Made by a program: the position numbers and the translations under genes. A DNA stretch of 64,000 nucleotides, taken from Patescibacteria group bacterium. GTDB taxonomy: Bacteria; Patescibacteria; Paceibacteria; UBA9973; UBA2103. Positions 50,801 through 58,933 of this stretch are shown in pieces (within the stretch, counting starts at the first letter, position 1; every line of letters begins with the position of its first letter). The notes below the pieces were generated by a model. That model worked only from the letters and a program-made list of their open reading frames with translations. It was not told where the DNA came from and made no database searches. The stretch is from NCBI GenBank assembly GCA_004322365.1, contig SCTS01000005.1, forward strand, positions 71,153-135,152. The letters are read 5' to 3'.

Positions 50801-51578
50801 GTGAGAGTCTCTTGCCCAATTTTTCTCGTTCAGCTGCACCTGCTTTTAGAAGCTGTGTTTCAAGCTCTTTGACGAGCTTGTCCATATCGAGCGACTTGAA
50901 AATCTTGTAGATAGCTTCAGCGCCAATGCCAGCCTCGAAGAATGTACCGTATTTCACCGAGAAGCGATGGTATTCAATTTCATCCAAGACGACACCTGGC
51001 TGAATGCGGTCAATGTCCGCCTTCGCTGCGCTCATAAGCGCTTTCAATTCTGTTTGTGCTTTATCGTTAGTGACTGCTTTGAATTTTGTTTTGAATTCGC
51101 TTTCGAGTTCACGAAGAAGACGATCACGCTCTTCAGTATTTACCTTCGTAACAATGTAGCCAGCAAAGTAGACAACCTTCTCTGCGTCAGTTGCTGATAC
51201 GCCAAGAATAAGTGCAATTCTTGAAGGAACTGACCGCAAGAACCAGATGTGCGCAACAGGACTTGCGAGCTCAATGTGGCCCATGCGCTCACGACGAACA
51301 ATTGCGCGAGTTACTTCAACGCTACATTTTTCACAGACAATCCCACGGAAGCGAGGACCTTTGTACTTACCGCAGTAACACTCGAAGTCACGCTCAGGAC
51401 CGAAAATGCGTTCATCGAAAAGACCATCCTTTTCAGATCGTTGTGTACGGTAGTTAATTGTTTCAGGTTTTCTGATCTCTCCCCATGACCAATCCAAAAT
51501 GCGCTCAGGACTTGCGACCTTAAGACCAACCCAATCGAAATTGGATGTATCAATGACTTTTCCTCTTTTTTGATCCAT
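47871..51578 (-). CDS. rpoC: RNA polymerase subunit beta'
   Basis: 1235 residues. N-terminal zinc site ECYCGKYKG...CEKC intact, clamp helices with RRGGAAFSAAS, active-site NADFDGDQMAVHVP, bridge helix and trigger-loop regions (AIGEPGTQLTMRTFH), and the second zinc site (CASEKGICQKC). The C-terminus ends in a Glu/Arg-rich helix. Transcribed directly after rpoB with 20 bp between them. Its own SD sequence is not evident. Length is at the compact end for bacteria. Confidence 0.98.
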   Translation of the reverse strand: MDQKRGKVIDTSNFDWVGLKVASPERILDWSWGEIRKPETINYRTQRSEKDGLFDERIFGPERDFECYCGKYKGPRFRGIVCEKCSVEVTRAIVRRERMGHIELASPVAHIWFLRSVPSRIALILGVSATDAEKVVYFAGYIVTKVNTEERDRLLRELESEFKTKFKAVTNDKAQTELKALMSAAKADIDRIQPGVVLDEIEYHRFSVKYGTFFEAGIGAEAIYKIFKSLDMDKLVKELETQLLKAGAAEREKLGKRLSLIRSMIKAGVRPEWMFLTRIPVTPPALRPMVALESGRHATSDVNDLYRRVINRNNRLVKLRDIFAPEVILRNEKRILQEAVDALLDNSIRRGGAAFSAASQSQRRPLKSLADYLKSKQGYFRFNLLGKRVDYSGRSVIVVGPELKLDECGLPKKMALELFRPFIIAKLLERELAHNIRGAGRLIEEGIPEVWAILEEVIQGKHVLLNRAPTLHRQGIQAFRPRLIEGNAIQLHPLVCPAFNADFDGDQMAVHVPLSAEAQMEAETIMSAAKNVLKPGSGQPVIFEKPLDIALGIYWMTRDIPNEKGDGKYFQSPNAAILAYDFGDVGIHAKISVEPTKDNPKYAAFKGERFETTVGRLLFNSILPKDYLFINSEIKKTQLSKLVDDIIFIYGLEKTPAILDKIKHFGFQFATKSGVSFSFDDLAVPKGKKVIVDAARKEVQEMTVQYENGLLTAEEKLRLTIEIWQKAIGDIEKEILPSLNTLSSVYTMVVSGARGSVRQLSQMAGMKGLVTNTAGGVIEFPVVSSMKEGLTPTEYFTTTHGSRKGLTDTALKTAHAGYLTRRLFDVAQDIMVSEADCGTKLGLVINRMRSTGMEADLGKLIVGRVLAKEIAVGDKVWKRGAFILKEDAIEIAALGVEEATVRSPMSCASEKGICQKCYGSDLATREIIDIGEAVGTIAAQAIGEPGTQLTMRTFHTGGVATIGGDITNGLPRIEELFDKRPPKAAAILAEVAGDIIEVRDDMGVKTIVLLPDQTSDKKDKIEYEVPARRVSVVREGMHVGKGDALTDGSMDLDELFKLAGAQRLQDYMIDEVAKIYDLQGAPVSHKHMEVIIRQMFSRVRVTDPGDSSFVKGEALEMRTAHSTNRELEEAGKEPLKYDRLVLGITEISLNRKSFLSAASFQHTTRTLITASLKGTVDLLAGLKENVIVGRLIPAGTGFVGSKKHARVAAFQEKRAKEMELEMERDEARERISDIA

Positions 51579-51598
51579 ATATTTTTTGGGGTTAAGGC

Positions 51599-54500
51599 TT
51601 AGGAGCGATCAGTCCTATTTCTATTAAATTTTCGTGCCGGTGCGGAATCAGGATCTGAGCCATCATTGCGTCCTAAAATCACATCGAGACAGAGTCCACG
51701 AAGATGGTTGACGAGCACATTGAATGCAGCTGGTGTATGAGTGTGCTCAATTGGACGACGCTTCACAATGGCATCGAATGCTGCTGAGCGTCCTTGAATA
51801 TCGTCAGACTTAATAGTGAGCATTTCTCTCAAGGTATACGCAGCGCCGTATCCGAGGAGTGCCCACACTTCCATTTCTCCGAATCTCTGACCTCCGTTCT
51901 GAGCTTTACCGCCGAGTGGCTGTTGCGTAATCAAAGAGTACGGACCGATTGAACGCATGTGGATTTTATCTTCCACCATGTGATGAAGTTTCAAGATATA
52001 CATGTACCCAACTGCAATGTCCTGTGCAAATTGTTCACCTGTGCGACCGTCAAAGAGTTTCATGGTTCCTGATTCTGCAAAACCTGCAGTCTTCAACTCT
52101 CCGCGTATTTCTTTTTCAGTAACACCAGAGAATGAAGGAACGATTGCTTGATACTGCAAGGCATTCGCAGCAAGACCTAAGTGCATTTCAAGAACCTGAC
52201 CCAAGTTCATACGAGAAGGAATACCGAGTGGGGTCAAGATGACATCAATTGGCTCTCCGTCAGCGCCGTATGGCATGTCTTCAACTGGCAACACTCTTGA
52301 GATAACACCCTTGTTACCGTGGCGACCAGCGAGCTTGTCACCCACAGAAACATTTCGAAGCTGTGCGATAGTAATGTAAATTTTCTTGATAGTTCCTGAC
52401 TCCAAGCTGTTTCCGCGCTCGCGCGAGAACACTTGCACGCCGATAACGCGACCACGCTTTCCTCCTTCCATGCGGAGTGATGTGTCTTTAACATCTTTAG
52501 CTTTGTCGCCGAAGATCGAGCGGAGCAAACGCTCTTCAGGAGTGAGTTGTGTTTCACCCTTTGGTGTTACTTTTCCAACAAGAATGTCTCCCGGTCTTAC
52601 TTCTGCACCAACACGAACAATTCCTTCTTCGTCGAGGTTGCGGAGTTTTACTTCAGAGACATTAGGAATGTCTGGGGTTGTAATTTCAGGTCCAAGCTTA
52701 GTGTCGCGAACTGCTACATCGAATTCCTCGATGTGAATTGTTGAGAATTTGTTGTTCTGAACCAAACGCTCAGAAATGATGATGGCGTCTTCGTAGTTGT
52801 TACCGCTCCAACTCATGAATGCAACTTTGACGTTCTGTCCAAGCGCAAGCTGTCCGTTGTCTGAAGACGATGTGTCTGCCAAGAGGTCACCACGCTTCAC
52901 TTTCTGATTCAAAGATACTGATGGGCGGTGATTGAAGCATGAGAACTCGTTGGTCATAGAAAATGGCTCCAACTTGTACTCAAGCGACTTCCCTTTTTCA
53001 TCTTTCACAACAATGCGCTGAGAATCAACAGTAGTAACGGTACCTGCTTCCTTTGAGTAGATGAGTCGGCCGGTGTCGCGTGCTGCCATTTCTTCAATAC
53101 CAGTTGCAACGATAGGTGCTTCAGGCTGAACACATGGTGTTGCCTGCTTTTGCATGTTCGAACCCATGAGCGCTCTGTTTGCGTCATCGTTCTCAACGAA
53201 TGGAATCATGGATGTAGCGATCGAGAACATCTGGTTCGTTGCGATGTCCATGAATTTAATTTCATCTTTTGCAACCAATACTGGTTCACCATGGCGACGA
53301 GCTTCTACATAGTCATCAGTGAGTGTGTTGCCGTCGAGCGCAACAGCTGCGTGTGCAATTGGATACTGCGCTTCCTCAAATGCGTTCATGTACACAATTT
53401 CATCAGTCACCTTGCCCTTCACTACTTTTGCGTACGGAGTTTCGATGATACCGAAATCATTAATGCGAGCGTAGGTAGCAAGGCGCAAAATAAGACCGAT
53501 GTTCTGACCTTCAGGAGTTTGAATTGGACAAAGGCGTCCGTAGTGTGAGGTGTGAACATCGCGAACTTCAAAGCCTGCGCGTTCACGAGTAAGACCTCCG
53601 GGACCGAGTGCTGAAACGGTACGAAGGTTTTCAAGCTCATCCAAAATGTTTTGCTGAGCTGCGAGCTGTGAAAGCTGGTTTGCAGTAAAGAATTCTTTAA
53701 TTGCAGCTGCGAGAGGTCGTGGATTTACCAGCTGAGTTGGAAGTGTTGTTTCAACATCGATTGTCGACATTCTGTCCTGAATGTTTCGCTTCATGCGTGA
53801 CAAACCAACGCGAACGCGTGCTTCCAAAAGTTCACCAATCTGACGAACACGGCGGAAACCGAGGTGGTCGATGTCATCTCCTTCAGCTCCTGGAGTGTTA
53901 TTGAGTTCAATGATGTGGGAGACAATCAAAACGATGTCGTCCATAGAAAGAGTGCGGATATCAAGCTCCTTCTTATCCATCGAAAGGTTGAAGCGTTGAT
54001 TAAAGCGGTGTCGTCCAGGGTATGAAAGGTCGTATCGTTCTGGAGAAAAGATGCTTTTCACATATTCACGGGCAGTATCAGGAGTTGCGAGGTCGCCATC
54101 GCGGAGTCTTCGGTAGATCTCTATATATGCCTGCTCAATAGCCTTTGCTGAGTCTTTCTCAAGAGTTGCCTGAATTGCAGCCTTGCCTCCAGGGACACGC
54201 TCAAAAAGCGTGACGAGGTCACGGTCAAACGATGCACCAAGAACGCGAAGCAATGTGGTGACAGGAAACTTTCGCTTGCGGTCAATCTTCACGAAAATAG
54301 CACCGTCAGCTTCTGAATCGATTTCAATCCATGCACCTCGTGCTGGAATAATTTTTGCACCGAAGCAAACCTTTCCGCGCATTTCACCTGCTGAAAAGAA
54401 CACGCCGAAAGAACGCGCAAGCTGGGGAATGATGACACGCTCAACACCATTGATGATAAAGGTGCCGTGTTCGGTCATTATAGGAAAATCAGCAAGGAAA

Positions 54501-54817
54501 ATTGGTTGCTCTTTTTTAGAGCCGAGCATTTTATTAGTGAGACGAACCGTAGCCTTGAGTGGCGCGTCGTAGGTCATCTTCTGCTCCTTTGCTCCGTACT
54601 CGTCAATTTTTGGTTCACCCAATTCAAAAGAAACGAGTTCGAGTTCGAACTTCTTTTTTGAATAGTCGACGATTGGGGAAAATTCTTTGAAAAGTTCTTT
54701 CAATCCCTCAGAAATGAATTCACGGAAACTCGCCACCTGTGGTGCAACGAGGTCTGGCATAGGAACACGAGGCGCGCGGTACTTAGAGAATTTTTTCTGA
54801 GGTAGTGATTTTGCCAT
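51599..54817 (-). CDS. rpoB: RNA polymerase subunit beta
   Basis: 1072 residues, compact for the family (E. coli 1342). Key segments: FIINGVERVIIPQLARS, HYGRLCPIQTPEGQNIGL, GRHGNKGVISRVLPVEDMPY, and the C-terminal KSDDIQGRSAAFDAI. The rifampicin pocket region (QLSQLAAQQNILDELENL ... GPGGLTRERAGFE) differs from E. coli near the start of the cluster, where the usual SQFMDQ is replaced. Promoter-like TACTAT ends 5 nt before the ATG. First gene of rpoB-rpoC. Confidence 0.98.
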   Translation of the reverse strand: MAKSLPQKKFSKYRAPRVPMPDLVAPQVASFREFISEGLKELFKEFSPIVDYSKKKFELELVSFELGEPKIDEYGAKEQKMTYDAPLKATVRLTNKMLGSKKEQPIFLADFPIMTEHGTFIINGVERVIIPQLARSFGVFFSAGEMRGKVCFGAKIIPARGAWIEIDSEADGAIFVKIDRKRKFPVTTLLRVLGASFDRDLVTLFERVPGGKAAIQATLEKDSAKAIEQAYIEIYRRLRDGDLATPDTAREYVKSIFSPERYDLSYPGRHRFNQRFNLSMDKKELDIRTLSMDDIVLIVSHIIELNNTPGAEGDDIDHLGFRRVRQIGELLEARVRVGLSRMKRNIQDRMSTIDVETTLPTQLVNPRPLAAAIKEFFTANQLSQLAAQQNILDELENLRTVSALGPGGLTRERAGFEVRDVHTSHYGRLCPIQTPEGQNIGLILRLATYARINDFGIIETPYAKVVKGKVTDEIVYMNAFEEAQYPIAHAAVALDGNTLTDDYVEARRHGEPVLVAKDEIKFMDIATNQMFSIATSMIPFVENDDANRALMGSNMQKQATPCVQPEAPIVATGIEEMAARDTGRLIYSKEAGTVTTVDSQRIVVKDEKGKSLEYKLEPFSMTNEFSCFNHRPSVSLNQKVKRGDLLADTSSSDNGQLALGQNVKVAFMSWSGNNYEDAIIISERLVQNNKFSTIHIEEFDVAVRDTKLGPEITTPDIPNVSEVKLRNLDEEGIVRVGAEVRPGDILVGKVTPKGETQLTPEERLLRSIFGDKAKDVKDTSLRMEGGKRGRVIGVQVFSRERGNSLESGTIKKIYITIAQLRNVSVGDKLAGRHGNKGVISRVLPVEDMPYGADGEPIDVILTPLGIPSRMNLGQVLEMHLGLAANALQYQAIVPSFSGVTEKEIRGELKTAGFAESGTMKLFDGRTGEQFAQDIAVGYMYILKLHHMVEDKIHMRSIGPYSLITQQPLGGKAQNGGQRFGEMEVWALLGYGAAYTLREMLTIKSDDIQGRSAAFDAIVKRRPIEHTHTPAAFNVLVNHLRGLCLDVILGRNDGSDPDSAPARKFNRNRTDRS

Positions 54818-54974
54818 ATATTATAGTAGCCGAAATAAATAATAAGAGCGCAGACGACACGCAAAAAGCGCGCCCTGCGTTTTTCTTCTATGGGGTACTA
54901 AAAATCAAAACCCACTAACCCAATACACAATCAAAAGTGGTTACAAAAGAGTATAGCTGAAGGCTCTGGAGCGG

Positions 54975-55826
54975 TCAAGCCAGAGCCTCTGGAGAAATGG
55001 CTTTTGGCTCCACGACCTCAAATGTCAGAGGGTCGTAATAGATACGGTCGTAGATTTCAAAGGGTTTGCCAACGAGACCACCCTTCCCTTCTGGCGTTCC
55101 ATCGAGCTTCCATTTGTCATAGTACGCAAGATAGTTGCCTCCACCATCTTTCCCGAGCGTCAGTTTGTATCCACCCATAATGCCGTTTTGCCTATCCTCG
55201 TTATACATTCCGCCAACATTCTGAGCACGCATCTCATCATCATATGAAGCTCGTTCAACAGCCCGCTGTATGGTTACACCCTCAGGTTTCTTAAACCACC
55301 TCCGATCTTCTTCAGTGATTCCACTTTTGAAACCTTTGATTTGGTAATAGTAAATATCGTCCGTACTTTTTTCTGGTTTAAAATCAGAAATACCAAAAGT
55401 ATCGTGAAGCTGCGGGAGACCAAGATACATACGCCATGCGTCCATATTTTTTAGATTCGCTGTGGCGGTAATTCCTGCATCCTTCCCAAGGAAATGCGTT
55501 GCTGCATCCTTCAGACGAGAAGCCAATTCTCCAAGCGACTCTGGGTAATTCAAATCAGGATTAATTCCTTGAGCCAACGCTTCGCTAATTTCAGGCTTAT
55601 ACGCAGTGCGTTGAAAGTCTGTGATGCCATTCATATGTAGCTGTTCCGCCGCATTAAAACGCTCAGCAAATGTACCGAGTGGTTGCTTCACTGATTCTCT
55701 AGAAGAGCCAGCGAGACCAGAAACCAAAACTGCGGCACCGAGTTTAAGTGTTCTCCTCTTTTTTGGATCCCTAGGTTCCTCATCCGATGATGACTTCTCT
55801 CGTGGAGCACCGCCGAACAATTTCAT
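54975..55826 (-). CDS. hypothetical exported or lipid-associated protein
   Basis: 283 residues. A charged N-terminus (EEPRDPKKRRTLKLGAAVLV) with a short hydrophobic segment could be an export signal of Tat-like or signal-anchor type. The rest is an alpha/beta protein rich in Tyr, Asp and Gly with no catalytic pattern I recognise (IYYYQIKGFKSG; YKLTLGKDGGGNYLAYYDKW). TAAAAT ends 6 nt before the ATG. Function unknown. Confidence 0.7.
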   Translation of the reverse strand: MKLFGGAPREKSSSDEEPRDPKKRRTLKLGAAVLVSGLAGSSRESVKQPLGTFAERFNAAEQLHMNGITDFQRTAYKPEISEALAQGINPDLNYPESLGELASRLKDAATHFLGKDAGITATANLKNMDAWRMYLGLPQLHDTFGISDFKPEKSTDDIYYYQIKGFKSGITEEDRRWFKKPEGVTIQRAVERASYDDEMRAQNVGGMYNEDRQNGIMGGYKLTLGKDGGGNYLAYYDKWKLDGTPEGKGGLVGKPFEIYDRIYYDPLTFEVVEPKAISPEALA

Positions 55827-55853
55827 AGCATCATTTTATCACCTACCTCAATC

Positions 55854-55880
55854 AATGTGGGACATCGTATGTCCCACATT
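55854..55880. repeat. 27-bp palindrome, family T intergenic copy
   Basis: Arms ATGTGGGACAT and ATGTCCCACAT around CGT. An identical 25-bp core sits inside trmD at 56286-56310. Confidence 0.9.
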
Positions 55881-55962
55881 TACATGGTGTTCCTAGTCGT
55901 CCCTCCTAAAACCTGCCTCGTGGACGAGACATCGGAAATTCCGGCTTCGCGGGATCGAAAAA

Positions 55963-55988
55963 AAACAGAAAACTATTTCTGTTTTTTC
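55963..55988 (-). terminator. terminator overlapping the end of trmD
   Basis: On the minus strand AAAACAGAAA, loop and TTTCTGTTTT are followed by a run of T. The stem includes the last codons and stop of trmD. Confidence 0.75.
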
Positions 55989-56656
55989 CATTCTTCAATT
56001 TTTTTATGATCTCCAGATAACAAAACTTTTGGGACACGGAGCTTCTTACCTTTCCACACCAGCACCTCTGGACGCGTGTACACCTCAGAACTTGAGATAC
56101 GCTCCTCTTCTATTGATTCAAAGGTACCTAAGACTCCTGGGATTTGCCGTGCCACGGCATCAATAACCACCATTGCTGGCAACTCCCCTCCTGTAAGCGT
56201 ATAAGAACCAATGGAAATCTTCTTGGCTTTCAATATTTTCTGAACCCGAGCATCAATACCTTCATAGTGCCCGCATATCAACACTATGTGGGACATCGTA
56301 TGTCCCACATGTGAGTGCTTCGCAAGAGTGCGTGCATCAGCGTTCGTGAATTGTTTTCCTGATGCATCAAAAAAATACACAATGCCTTTTTTCATTCCTA
56401 AAGCTTTCGTGACTGCTTTTAAAAATGGCTCCGCCTGAAGCACCATACCAGGGCCTCCGCCGTACGGACGACCATCTACTTTTATGTACGGCTTTTCGGT
56501 TTTTTTAGTAACTTTTACAAAATCGCGAGGATTATAAAACTTAACCGACACATGCTTTTCACGAATTGCTCGTCCAACAATTGACGAAGCGAGGTACGAC
56601 TCAAACGCCTCCGGGAAAAGCGTAACTACATGAAAAGTTAGTGCGGTTTTTTTCAT
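55973..56656 (-). CDS. trmD: tRNA (guanine-N1)-methyltransferase with repeat-derived insertion
   Basis: 227 residues. TrmD methylates G37 of tRNAs with the SPOUT trefoil knot. Motifs: HVVTLFPEAFESYLASSIVG, DGRPYGGGPGMVLQAEP, IVLICGHYEGIDARV and SIGSYTLTGGELPAMVVIDA. Between LAK and IVLICGHYEG, where E. coli has a short ANEKL, there is an extra HSHVGHTMSH encoded by a 25-bp palindrome also found 400 bp away between genes. The insert is in frame, next to the SAM-binding knot region. Confidence 0.95.
   Translation of the reverse strand: MKKTALTFHVVTLFPEAFESYLASSIVGRAIREKHVSVKFYNPRDFVKVTKKTEKPYIKVDGRPYGGGPGMVLQAEPFLKAVTKALGMKKGIVYFFDASGKQFTNADARTLAKHSHVGHTMSHIVLICGHYEGIDARVQKILKAKKISIGSYTLTGGELPAMVVIDAVARQIPGVLGTFESIEEERISSSEVYTRPEVLVWKGKKLRVPKVLLSGDHKKIEEWKKQK
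56286..56310 (-). repeat. 25-bp palindrome, family T copy inside trmD
   Basis: ATGTGGGACAT-CGT-ATGTCCCACAT, identical to the core at 55855-55879. Encodes HVGHTMSH within TrmD. Confidence 0.9.
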
Positions 56657-56664
56657 CTCAAAAA

Positions 56665-56841
56665 CTAAACATCTATATCAAGCCTTCCACCCCAATTTGG
56701 ACCTGGGTCAGATCGTTTTCTTTTGGGCTTTGAAGTATCCGTAGGTTTTTCTACTTTTGGAGTAGGGTATTTTGGTGCGTGGCCACGAGGCTTACGACCT
56801 GGAAACCAAGTGCCTTCTGCTGGTCCTATTTTCCATACCAT
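56665..56841 (-). CDS. 58-aa basic protein
   Basis: ATG 56841 (MVWKIGPAEGTWFPG) is preferred since TATAAT ends 6 nt upstream. Lys/Pro/Arg-rich, apparently disordered, with WFPGRKPRGHAPKYPTPK and a WGGRLDIDV end. Its composition is like small ribosome- or nucleic-acid-associated peptides. It lies between the KH gene's terminator and trmD on the same strand. Function unknown. Confidence 0.6.
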   Translation of the reverse strand: MVWKIGPAEGTWFPGRKPRGHAPKYPTPKVEKPTDTSKPKRKRSDPGPNWGGRLDIDV

Positions 56842-56847
56842 TTTTAA

Positions 56848-56853
56848 ATTATA
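56848..56853 (-). promoter_or_regulatory. -10 box TATAAT
   Basis: Ends 6 nt before ATG 56841. Confidence 0.7.
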
Positions 56854-56886
56854 CAACAAAACAAAAGAAACACAAAACCTTCAAAT

Positions 56887-56917
56887 AAAAAACGCCCCGA
56901 TTAATCGGGGCGTTTTT
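56887..56917 (-). terminator. intrinsic terminator of the KH gene
   Basis: Stem AAACGCCCCGAT / ATCGGGGCGTTT with a 2-nt loop and flanking A/T runs. Confidence 0.92.
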
Positions 56918-56938
56918 GTGTTCGATGCGAGATAGATA

Positions 56939-57355
56939 TTAGAGGCGGAGATCTTCAAGTGCTTCATCGACAGAGCGAGATGCTGCACCTTGCTCTCCCC
57001 TGTCTACTGGAGCGGAGAAAGAAGGAGCACTCATTGGAGAGCTTGAGCCAGAACTTCCCATGGATGAGCTTCCCATAAAGCCAGTGCCCATAGGGCGACT
57101 ACCACCTGCTGGTTCATTAATTTTCAAATTGACTCGCGCATTGTTTTTCATGCCAACGACACGAAGAAGAATACGAATTGCCTTTGCGGTGTTGCCTGAG
57201 CGACCGATCACCTTACCCATGTCTGCTGGATTTACATCCATCGTAAGTAAAACACCCATCTCGTCTACCTGACGGTTAACCTTCACATCGCTTGGATTAT
57301 CGACAAGCATCTTAACTACATATTCCAGAAATTCCTGATCCTGATTGTTATCCAT
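56939..57355 (-). CDS. KH-domain RNA-binding protein (KhpA-like) with extended tail
   Basis: 138 residues. The KH domain (about 1-80) has the GxxG-type loop in GKVIGRSGNTAKAIRIL. It matches KhpA/YlqC, a small protein that binds RNA with KhpB and affects translation and cell division in Gram-positives. The tail (about 85-138) is Gly/Ser/Met-rich and disordered, longer than in typical KhpA. TAAATA ends 7 nt before the ATG; a terminator follows. Confidence 0.9.
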   Translation of the reverse strand: MDNNQDQEFLEYVVKMLVDNPSDVKVNRQVDEMGVLLTMDVNPADMGKVIGRSGNTAKAIRILLRVVGMKNNARVNLKINEPAGGSRPMGTGFMGSSSMGSSGSSSPMSAPSFSAPVDRGEQGAASRSVDEALEDLRL

Positions 57356-57520
57356 AGCGGGATATTTATCTTTGTAAATCAGCCTAAATCAGCTGTTAAA
57401 AACAGTATCATCCATAAGCACTAAATGGTCAACTCATTCGGTCGTATAGCTCTATACGCCCTTGAATATGCGCTTAATCGAGGCGAAAACTCAACCCTGG
57501 CTCTTGCATCCTAAACTCGA

Positions 57521-57526
57521 TACACT
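57521..57526 (+). promoter_or_regulatory. -10 box TACACT of zwf
   Basis: Ends 6 nt before ATG 57533. Confidence 0.6.
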
Positions 57527-57532
57527 AGCACT

Positions 57533-58933
57533 ATGTCTTCCCCAACCACCTTTATTGTTTTTGGTGCTACTGGGGATCTTGCTGCGAAGAAAGTAATTCC
57601 TGCTCTTTTTTATCTATTTGAAAAGGGCAAACTCCCTGCGGGCTTTAACATTGTTGGCGTATCACGAAAAGCAATGGAGCAGAGTGAATTCCGGGAACGC
57701 ATGGGTAGCATAATCCGGAAATATTCACGCGGAAATGTAGATCAACGTGCACTTGATCGTTTTGTTGACCTCTTCACATTTAGTGCGGTGCAATTTGATG
57801 AAGAATCAGGATATCAAGAACTTGCAAGTGCACTCGACACAAAAGATCGCTCACAAGGAAAAACAAATCGCCTTCTGTATCTTGCTCTCCCTCCAAAAAC
57901 ATTACCGTCAATTTTCACACACTCCGGTTTTCAAAATATTGTGAGACAGGGAGTTGTCGGCGGACTCCTCTCAAGAGTCATCGTTGAAAAACCTTTTGGT
58001 GTGGATGCCGAGTCCGCTGAAGTGCTCGAAAAAAGTCTCACCACTTGTTTTACCGAGGAGCAAATATACCGGGTTGACCATTATCTTGCGAAAGACATTC
58101 TGCAGAGTGTTACCGATTTCCGTTTCGACAACAACTTGCTCGAGCATGAATGGAATAGTGATTCAATAGAATCAATACGCGTTCGCCTATGGGAAACCTT
58201 GGGCGTAGAAAGTCGCGGAGAATTTTATGACCACACAGGAGCATTTCGAGATGTCGGACAAAGCCACATGCTTGAGATGCTCGCTCTGATAACTATGGAA
58301 AAGCCTGACAGTTACGGCGCCAAAGACTTGCGCCTCAAGCGCCTAGAAATACTTCGCGCATTAAAGACACCCGCTTCTGATACAGCAACCCGATCGACAT
58401 TCCGAGCCCAACATACTGGCTACCGTTCAATTGCAGGTATAGACCCTGAATCAACTACCGAGACATATTTTAGTCTCCGTACCGAAATCGACACCCCTCG
58501 TTGGAAAGGCGTGCCAATGTACTTGGAAGCAGGAAAACGAATGCATGAGGCAAGAAAAGAGATTGTTATTTCATTCAAAGCTCCTTATAAAAATAAGGTC
58601 GTCTTTAGATTAGAGCCCGAAGAAGAAATCGTGATTGATTTTATTACGAAGAAACCTGGTGTTCTTGAAAGTGGAATCGAAAAACGAGCGTTCACATTCA
58701 AGCTGTATGAAACCCCTTCGCGAACACAATACATTGCTGAATACGCAAAGATGATACTCGATGCAATCGATGGCGACCAAAAACTTTTCGTGAGTGCAGA
58801 CGAGGTACGAGCAACATGGAAATTTACCGATGCTGTGCGCGCGCTCTGGAAAAACAACCTTGTTCCCCTTGCCTCGTACGCACCAGATACTGATGAAGCA
58901 GTTGTTCAAGCGAATGCTATTATTTTGAAATGA
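57533..58933 (+). CDS. zwf: glucose-6-phosphate dehydrogenase
   Basis: 466 residues. It oxidises glucose-6-phosphate to 6-phosphogluconolactone with NADP+. N-terminal Rossmann fold FIVFGATGDLAAKKVIPALF, catalytic site RVDHYLAKDILQ, and the C-terminal alpha/beta domain (PTGKRMHEARKEI-like YLEAGKRMHEARKEI). The gene overlaps the start of gnd by 4 bp (ATGA), so the two are translationally coupled. No gluconolactonase gene is nearby. Confidence 0.97.
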   Translation: MSSPTTFIVFGATGDLAAKKVIPALFYLFEKGKLPAGFNIVGVSRKAMEQSEFRERMGSIIRKYSRGNVDQRALDRFVDLFTFSAVQFDEESGYQELASALDTKDRSQGKTNRLLYLALPPKTLPSIFTHSGFQNIVRQGVVGGLLSRVIVEKPFGVDAESAEVLEKSLTTCFTEEQIYRVDHYLAKDILQSVTDFRFDNNLLEHEWNSDSIESIRVRLWETLGVESRGEFYDHTGAFRDVGQSHMLEMLALITMEKPDSYGAKDLRLKRLEILRALKTPASDTATRSTFRAQHTGYRSIAGIDPESTTETYFSLRTEIDTPRWKGVPMYLEAGKRMHEARKEIVISFKAPYKNKVVFRLEPEEEIVIDFITKKPGVLESGIEKRAFTFKLYETPSRTQYIAEYAKMILDAIDGDQKLFVSADEVRATWKFTDAVRALWKNNLVPLASYAPDTDEAVVQANAIILK

